A stretch of DNA of 38,290 nucleotides from Mageeibacillus sp. UBA5770 (GTDB lineage: Bacteria; Bacillota_A; Clostridia; Saccharofermentanales; Saccharofermentanaceae), in the NCBI GenBank assembly GCA_002418705.1, contig DIEQ01000110.1, forward strand, positions 1 to 38,290, written 5' to 3'. The position numbers were made by a program, and so were the translations under genes. Positions 33,235 to 38,290 of this stretch are shown here, in pieces. Under the pieces are notes generated by a model. That model did not search any database and had not been told where the DNA came from. It saw nothing but the letters and a program-made list of their open reading frames with translations. Each line of letters begins with the position of its first letter. Positions within the stretch are counted from its first letter, which is position 1.

Positions 33235-35353
33235 GAGGGGTGAGATTTCAGTGTCAAAAAAGGAGTTTATTTTTGAAGGGTTGGACTGTGCGAATTGCGC
33301 AGCGAAAATTGAGGCTGAAGTGAATGGCCTTTCTGGGGTTAAAGGGCATTTGAATTTTATTAACAAGACATTGACCATTGAAACCGATCTGGCTCTGGAG
33401 GATGTATTGAAGCGGATCAATGACATCGTGCATAAGCATGAACCTGATGTAGTTCTTAAGGAAAAGAGTAAAAGTGTCGAGGCAGACTCCGATGATGACT
33501 CTCACAATCATAAAAGACAATGGATCAAATTGATTTTGGGTGGAGTGATTTTCGCGATCGGGCTTATTTTCAACTTTCAAAATTGGCTAGAGCTCGCTAT
33601 CTTTTTAACAAGTTATATCATTGTCGGTGAGAATGTCGTTATGGGGGCAATCAAGGGGATTACACGCGGTCAAGTATTTACGGAACATTTTTTGATGAGC
33701 GTTGCGACTATTGGCGCCTTCTTCATCGGCGAGTATCCGGAGGGTGTAGCCGTCATGCTTTTCTATCTAATTGGCGAGATGTTTCAGGATATGGCTGTAG
33801 ACCATTCAAGGAAATCGATCGGTGCCTTGATGGATATTCGACCGGATTATGCCAATTTGAAAATCGGTGATGAGATTAAAAGAGTCGCTCCTGAAGACAT
33901 CAATATCGGAGATATCATTGTGGTCAAGCCAGGTGAAAGAGTTCCGTTGGATGGCAAAGTAATCGACGGCATTTCCATGGTTGATACCTCGGCCCTGACC
34001 GGAGAGTCCATACCTCGAGAACTGGAAGCCGGCATGGATGCCCTGAGCGGCTTTATCAATAAAAACGGCGTATTGACGATCGCCGTGACGAAGGATTTTG
34101 AAGACTCGACCGTATCGAAAATTCTTGACTTGGTACAGAACGCCAGCAGCAGAAAAGCGCCAACCGAGAAATTCATCACAAAATTCGCCAGATATTATTC
34201 GCCGGTTGTCGTTTTTGGCGCGCTTGCCCTGGCCCTCATCCCGCCACTAGTGATTCCAGGTGCATCGTTTAGCGACTGGATATATCGGGCGTTGGTTTTC
34301 CTGGTTGTTTCCTGTCCGTGTGCTTTGGTCATATCAATCCCTCTGGGATTCTTTGGCGGCATCGGCGGGGCATCAAAACGTGGGATTTTGGTTAAAGGTG
34401 CCAATTATCTTGAGGCATTGAATAATGTGGAAGCAGTGGTGTTTGACAAAACGGGTACTTTGACGAAAGGCGTTTTTGAAGTAACCGAAGTCAATCCGCA
34501 AAATGGATTTTCCGGTAAAGAGCTATTGGAATATGCAGCTTGTGCAGAAAGCTATTCCAACCACCCGATAGCCGTCTCAATTATGAATGAATACAAAACA
34601 GAAGTGGACAAATCCAGAATTGGCAACTATAAGGAACTTGCAGGGCAAGGCATAACTGTTGATATCGATGGCAAAGAAGTGTTTGCTGGCAATGCCAAAC
34701 TGATGGTCAGCCGGAATATTCAGTACAACGATATTGAATCGGTCGGTACCGTCGCCCATATTGCTGTGGACAACAAATATGTTGGAAGCATCGTGATTTC
34801 GGACGAAGTCAAGGAAGATGCCGCGCACGCAATCAATGAACTGAAAAAATTGGGAATCAGTCAGACAATCATGTTGATTGGTGACCTGAAAGCCGTTGGA
34901 GAAAAGATTGGCGCACAGTTAGGTGTAGACGCAGTATATTCTGAGTTGCTGCCTGCCGACAAGGTTGAAAAATTAGAAGCATTGGAAGCTAAAAAAACGC
35001 ATAAAGGCAAAATTGTCTTTGTCGGTGACGGGATCAACGATGCACCGGTTCTTGCTCGGGCTGATATCGGGATAGCCATGGGGGGCTTGGGCTCAGATGC
35101 TGCCATTGAGGCCGCTGACATCGTCATCATGACAGACGAACCGTCCAAGATAGCAACGGCAATCAAAATTGCCAGAAGGACAAGAACGATTGTCTTTCAG
35201 AACATTGTGTTTGCCTTAGGTGTGAAAGCTGTATTCCTTGTTCTGGGAGCAGCAGGATTAGCATCCATGTGGGAAGCGGTATTTGCAGATATGGGCGTGG
35301 CAATCCTGGCCATCTTGAACGCATCTAGGGTAATGAACACGAAAAGTATATGA
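33227..35353 (+). CDS. cadA: Cd2+/Zn2+/Pb2+-exporting P1B-type ATPase
   Basis: A 708-residue heavy-metal pump. An N-terminal HMA domain (GLDCANCAAKIE), six to eight membrane helices, the TGES actuator motif (ALTGESIPRE), the membrane CPC site (VVSCPCALVIS), phosphorylation site DKTGTLTKG, HP motif (SNHPIAVS) and the GDGINDAPVLA hinge are all intact. The CPC motif and the CadC partner point to Cd/Zn/Pb rather than Cu. Repeat copy B begins about 50 bp after its stop. Confidence 0.95.
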   Translation: MNERGEISVSKKEFIFEGLDCANCAAKIEAEVNGLSGVKGHLNFINKTLTIETDLALEDVLKRINDIVHKHEPDVVLKEKSKSVEADSDDDSHNHKRQWIKLILGGVIFAIGLIFNFQNWLELAIFLTSYIIVGENVVMGAIKGITRGQVFTEHFLMSVATIGAFFIGEYPEGVAVMLFYLIGEMFQDMAVDHSRKSIGALMDIRPDYANLKIGDEIKRVAPEDINIGDIIVVKPGERVPLDGKVIDGISMVDTSALTGESIPRELEAGMDALSGFINKNGVLTIAVTKDFEDSTVSKILDLVQNASSRKAPTEKFITKFARYYSPVVVFGALALALIPPLVIPGASFSDWIYRALVFLVVSCPCALVISIPLGFFGGIGGASKRGILVKGANYLEALNNVEAVVFDKTGTLTKGVFEVTEVNPQNGFSGKELLEYAACAESYSNHPIAVSIMNEYKTEVDKSRIGNYKELAGQGITVDIDGKEVFAGNAKLMVSRNIQYNDIESVGTVAHIAVDNKYVGSIVISDEVKEDAAHAINELKKLGISQTIMLIGDLKAVGEKIGAQLGVDAVYSELLPADKVEKLEALEAKKTHKGKIVFVGDGINDAPVLARADIGIAMGGLGSDAAIEAADIVIMTDEPSKIATAIKIARRTRTIVFQNIVFALGVKAVFLVLGAAGLASMWEAVFADMGVAILAILNASRVMNTKSI

Positions 35354-35409
35354 TTGGGATTAGCAGAAATAGGAAAAACGCACGTGCCGACAAACTCGGT
35401 GTCGTTGAC

Positions 35410-35596
35410 GTAGTAATCACTTAAAAAAGCTATAAAGTCAAACCGGGCAGAAGAAAATGCACCCCCCCTTTGCACACCCACATATCTTTTTTAACGGCTT
35501 CTGGGAAATCAGCGTTAAAATCTCCGGGTATTCAAGTCCTGTCGTCCGCAAAACAGGGCCTTTCAACGAATGACAAAGTGCGCTGCCACATACCCA
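35410..35596 (+). repeat. Dispersed degenerate repeat, copy B
   Basis: The longest of three related copies: the left part matches copy C, and 35447-35596 matches copy A. The exact 18-mer TTCAAGTCCTGTCGTCCG is at 35531-35548 and resembles the 3' end of the neighbouring tRNA-Leu (16 of 18 bases, on the opposite strand). The open frame on the minus strand is not considered a gene. Confidence 0.8.
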
Positions 35597-35659
35597 GAAG
35601 GTCATGAACGTCACGTTGAAGAAGCTACTGAAATAAATTTTCGTCTCCATTTACGTCTC

Positions 35660-35699
35660 CGAAAAATGCAAAACCCCGGAAGCCCTACAGCCGCCGAGG
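35660..35699 (-). terminator. Terminator after tRNA-Leu
   Basis: On the minus strand CCTCGG (35694-35699) pairs with CCGGGG (35674-35679) around a GC-rich loop, followed by TTTTGCATTTTTC. It begins 8 nt after the CCA end of the tRNA. Confidence 0.65.
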
Positions 35700-35706
35700 T
35701 CTTGCG

Positions 35707-35789
35707 TGGTGCGGATAACAGGACTTGAACCTGCACTCTCGCGAACTGGAACCTAAATCCAGCGTGTCTGCCAATTCCACCATGACCGC
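35707..35789 (-). tRNA. tRNA-Leu (anticodon UAG)
   Basis: The 83-nt gene includes an encoded CCA. The anticodon arm CTGGA-TTTAGGT-TCCAG gives UAG, the D-arm (GGTGGAATTGGCAGA) is typical of Leu, a short variable arm is present, and the T-arm is GCAGG-TTCAAGT-CCTGT. The acceptor stem pairs GCGGTCA with TATCCGC, so positions 5-68 (U-U) and 6-67 (C-A) do not pair. It could be a working tRNA with a weak stem or a recombinant or decaying copy. Confidence 0.82.
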
Positions 35790-35835
35790 GTGCATGGATG
35801 ATTATACAATATGGGAGTTCGGGTCGTCTAGCGAT

Positions 35836-36681
35836 TTATTGCCTGGTCCAGGATGTAATATACTCCCAGCCGGCTGGTCCCATCACGTTTTCCAGCACCT
35901 GCCAGCGGCCATCCAGTCCGACCTCTTGAGCCGTCAGCTCAAAATGGCATTTGGCGATACCGATGTCATTGAGCTGAAGGTCAAAACCGGTGATGCCGTA
36001 ACCCGGCGTCCGGCACAGGTAAAAATGCAGGCGATTGCCATCTGCAACAACACGCCAGGGCTGCTTGTTGGATGCTGACGGCGCCAGCCGGAGCATTTCC
36101 AGCGGGGTGGCATAATCACCAGCGTCGGCTGCTGCCAACGGTCTGGTGCTGTCACCGGTAAAGAAAATCTCTGACCAGGGCTTGCGCTTGTCGGCTCCGG
36201 CCACGGCCCGCATGACCGACTCAAAAAAGCGGGGCTTTTCTTTGCCATAGCCAACCGGGGATACGGCTGCTATGTATTCATGATCAGATAGAACCAGGTC
36301 TCTGGCCAGGTCACTCTTGCTGAAAGTACCGCCCAGCCAGCAGGTCTCTAGGCCAAGATCTGTCGCCCGGAGAATAAGCTGCTCAAAAAGGTTGCCGAAT
36401 GTCAGCGCGTCCTTTTCCCGGGCATCGACCAGGCCGATGAGAAAGCACCGCGCCCCGGTAATGATGCCATAGGTGCCCAGCTTGAGCGGTTTGCCGGCAG
36501 CACTGTCACTGGTGTCGGTCAGAATGAACCGGCCCTTGATGACCTGGCTGCTGTTGATTGCATCAATGTCGGCCAGCAAGGCCTGATGCGCAGCAAGATC
36601 AGGCTCCCGCCCGTCAAAGGTGCGCGTCGATTTCCTGATCCGGATAAGTTCTGTCACCAGCCTGGAAAATTGCATCATCAT
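35836..36681 (-). CDS. Nitroreductase-family (TM nitroreductase-like) flavoprotein
   Basis: A 281-residue FMN-dependent oxidoreductase-type protein. IRIRKSTRTFDGREP at the N-terminus and RLAPSASNKQPWRVV near residue 205 are the flavin-binding segments of the nitroreductase fold, and LETCWLGGTFSK is the mid-domain glycine region. The layout with two domain halves fits the putative TM nitroreductase group. Substrate unknown. The start is one of three consecutive ATGs without a strong ribosome binding site. Codon third positions are mostly G or C, unlike the island to its left. Confidence 0.83.
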   Translation of the reverse strand: MMMQFSRLVTELIRIRKSTRTFDGREPDLAAHQALLADIDAINSSQVIKGRFILTDTSDSAAGKPLKLGTYGIITGARCFLIGLVDAREKDALTFGNLFEQLILRATDLGLETCWLGGTFSKSDLARDLVLSDHEYIAAVSPVGYGKEKPRFFESVMRAVAGADKRKPWSEIFFTGDSTRPLAAADAGDYATPLEMLRLAPSASNKQPWRVVADGNRLHFYLCRTPGYGITGFDLQLNDIGIAKCHFELTAQEVGLDGRWQVLENVMGPAGWEYITSWTRQ

Positions 36682-36721
36682 TCACCACTAACATCCGTTA
36701 TTTGTTCACTGTTATCTGAAA

Positions 36722-38290
36722 TCATTCGTCCAGCCGCAAAACGCTCATGAAAGCTTCCTGCGGCACTTCGACGCTGCCAACCTGACGCATGCGCTTTTTG
36801 CCTTCCTTCTGTTTCTCCAGAAGTTTCTTTTTGCGCGTGATGTCACCGCCGTAACACTTGGCCAGGACATCCTTGCGAAGCGGCTTGACGTTTTGGCGAA
36901 CGATGACGCGTTTGCCGACGGCGGCCTGAATGGGAATCTCGAAGAGCTGTCTCGGGATAAGCTCCTTCAGTTTGCGGACGACGGTCTGACCCCGATGGTA
37001 GGAGGCATCGCGGTGGCAGATGAAGGAAAAGGCGTCGACGGGCTCCTCGTTGAGAAGGACGTCGACTTTGACGAGATCGGCGGCCTGAAAGCCTCGCTGT
37101 TCGTAATCGAGAGAGGCATAGCCTCTCGTGACCGACTTGAGGCGATCAAGGAAATCGATGATAAACTCCGCCAAAGGGAGATCGTAAACGAGGCGAACCC
37201 GCTCCGGCGTGATGTAATCCATGGAGACGAAGGCACCGCGACGATCCTGACAGAGCTGCATCGTCTTGCCCACGTAATCGGTGGGGACGAAGGTCGTGAT
37301 GCGGATCAGAGGTTCGCGGATCTCCTCGACGCGGGAGATCTCGGGCAGATCGGCAGGGTTGTGAATCTCCTGGATTTCGCCGTCGGTTCTGAGGATGTGG
37401 TAGACGACGTTGGGCGCCGTCGCGACCAGCTCGACGTCGAACTCCCTCTGGAGACGCTCCTTGGCGATGTCCATGTGGAGAAGGCCCAGGAAGCCGCAGC
37501 GGAAGCCGAAACCCAGAGCCGTCGACGTCTCGGGCTCGAAGAAAAGGGAGGAATCGTTGAGCTGAAGTTTTTCGAGGGCCTCGCGGAGCTGGGGATAATC
37601 TTCGCGCTCGATGGGGTAGAAACCGCAGAAGACGACGGGCTTGATCTTCCTGTAGCCCGGCAGAGGCGACTGGGCCGGAGCGCGGCTGTCGGTGACGGTA
37701 TCGCCCACATGGGCTTCGGTGAGGCTCTTGATGTTGGCGACGACGTAGCCGACCTCGCCCGCTCCCAGCTCCTCGACAGGCTCCATCTGAGGACGGAAGA
37801 CGCCGATCTCCTCGATCTGGTAGTTCAGTCCCGTCGCCATGAAGGTCACGGCCTGCCCCGTCCTCACGACGCCGTTGAAGACGCGAACGTAACAGATGAC
37901 GCCTTTATAATTGTCGTATACGGAATCGAAAATCAGGGCCTGTAGGGGGGACTCCCTCCTTCCCGAGGGCGCGGGCACCAGGGAGACGATGGCCTCAAGG
38001 ATCTCGCCGATGCCCTTCCCCTCCTTGGCGCTGGCCAGGATGGCTTCGGAGGCGTCGATGCCGACGACCTCTTCGATTTCCCCCCTGACGACGTCGGGCT
38101 GAGCCGAGGGAAGATCGATCTTGTTGATGACGGGAATGATCGCCAGCCCCTGATCGACGGCAAGGTAGGCGTTGGCCACCGTCTGGGCCTCGACGCCCTG
38201 GGCGGCATCGACGACGAGCACGGCCCCATCGGAGGCGGCCAGAGATCTCGAGACTTCGTAAGAAAAGTCCACATGGCCCGGCGTATCGAT
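36722..38290 (-). CDS. lepA: Elongation factor 4 (LepA), N-terminal end beyond the window
   Basis: The ribosome back-translocating GTPase, 522 codons visible; the frame is open to the right edge. At the edge [19 protein letters not shown] gives the G3 motif; G4 is NKIDL and G5 lies in SAKEGKG. EF-G-like domains II-V follow, and the LepA-specific tail ends [17 protein letters not shown], including [19 protein letters not shown]1 is beyond the edge. The coding strand is strongly GC-rich with many GC-ending codons, more than the genes in the left half. A 350-codon open frame on the other strand is a by-product of this composition. Confidence 0.95.
   Translation of the reverse strand: MDTPGHVDFSYEVSRSLAASDGAVLVVDAAQGVEAQTVANAYLAVDQGLAIIPVINKIDLPSAQPDVVRGEIEEVVGIDASEAILASAKEGKGIGEILEAIVSLVPAPSGRRESPLQALIFDSVYDNYKGVICYVRVFNGVVRTGQAVTFMATGLNYQIEEIGVFRPQMEPVEELGAGEVGYVVANIKSLTEAHVGDTVTDSRAPAQSPLPGYRKIKPVVFCGFYPIEREDYPQLREALEKLQLNDSSLFFEPETSTALGFGFRCGFLGLLHMDIAKERLQREFDVELVATAPNVVYHILRTDGEIQEIHNPADLPEISRVEEIREPLIRITTFVPTDYVGKTMQLCQDRRGAFVSMDYITPERVRLVYDLPLAEFIIDFLDRLKSVTRGYASLDYEQRGFQAADLVKVDVLLNEEPVDAFSFICHRDASYHRGQTVVRKLKELIPRQLFEIPIQAAVGKRVIVRQNVKPLRKDVLAKCYGGDITRKKKLLEKQKEGKKRMRQVGSVEVPQEAFMSVLRLDE

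Noticed and set aside
36893..37945. 350-codon open frame on the plus strand
   Set aside because: It lies entirely antisense to lepA in GC-rich DNA, its translation is Asp/Glu/Gly/Leu-rich without motifs, and LepA itself is beyond doubt.
1..38290. CRISPR array, rRNA genes or a replication origin
   Set aside because: No regularly spaced short repeats, no rRNA-like blocks and no cluster of DnaA-type boxes were seen.

Overview
The window looks like chromosome of an anaerobic member of the Bacillota, most likely a Clostridia. Evidence: strong GGAGG ribosome binding sites, a single-cluster ferredoxin, an FNR-type regulator with an N-terminal cysteine cluster, an AmmeMemoRadiSam locus, MATE, ABC-F and FtsX-type exporters, and a CadC/CadA pair. 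I cannot name the genus.

Left part (1-17.3 kb), ordinary chromosome. On the minus strand: a BMP-family nucleoside-type binding lipoprotein (cut by the edge) coupled to xanthine phosphoribosyltransferase, a Crp/Fnr regulator, a PHP phosphoesterase, a Nudix hydrolase, a MATE exporter, a ferredoxin-cupin pair behind an FNR-like box, and an FNR-like regulator. On the plus strand: a YdcF-type membrane protein, a MEMO-AMMECR1 fusion coupled to its radical SAM partner, and an ABC exporter (ATPase, giant FtsX permease) with its TetR regulator. Then an ABC-F ATPase and a C-terminally membrane-anchored protein of unknown function (minus strand).

Middle part (17.4-35.7 kb), an accessory island. It starts with a metG remnant and carries two long direct copies (A, 17.94-18.09 kb; B, 35.41-35.60 kb) of a degenerate repeat that share an 18-bp core, plus a third partial copy (C, 31.9 kb) beside a decayed large serine recombinase. 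Cargo: a membrane GGDEF/HD-GYP c-di-GMP protein, a long minus-strand operon (31.64 to 22.31 kb), and arsR/cadC/cadA metal-response genes with clear divergent promoters and operators.

The minus-strand operon is the most interesting item. Its order is: an FtsH-like M41 zinc peptidase without an AAA domain (frameshifted); an unlisted 47-residue peptide with a CxxxCxxxC core and a perfect ribosome binding site; a P-loop nucleotide-binding protein whose start overlaps the peptide stop; a protein with two complete radical SAM/SPASM halves; a HEAT-repeat protein; and Ser/Thr kinase-TPR-kinase-TPR-WD40 sequence broken by indels and one nonsense codon. It reads as a candidate peptide-maturation (RiPP-like) system with protein-kinase and scaffold partners, now partly decaying.

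Right part (35.7-38.3 kb). A tRNA-Leu(UAG) with two acceptor-stem mismatches lies beside repeat B. Beyond it the DNA becomes visibly more GC-rich: a nitroreductase-like protein, then lepA (cut by the right edge).
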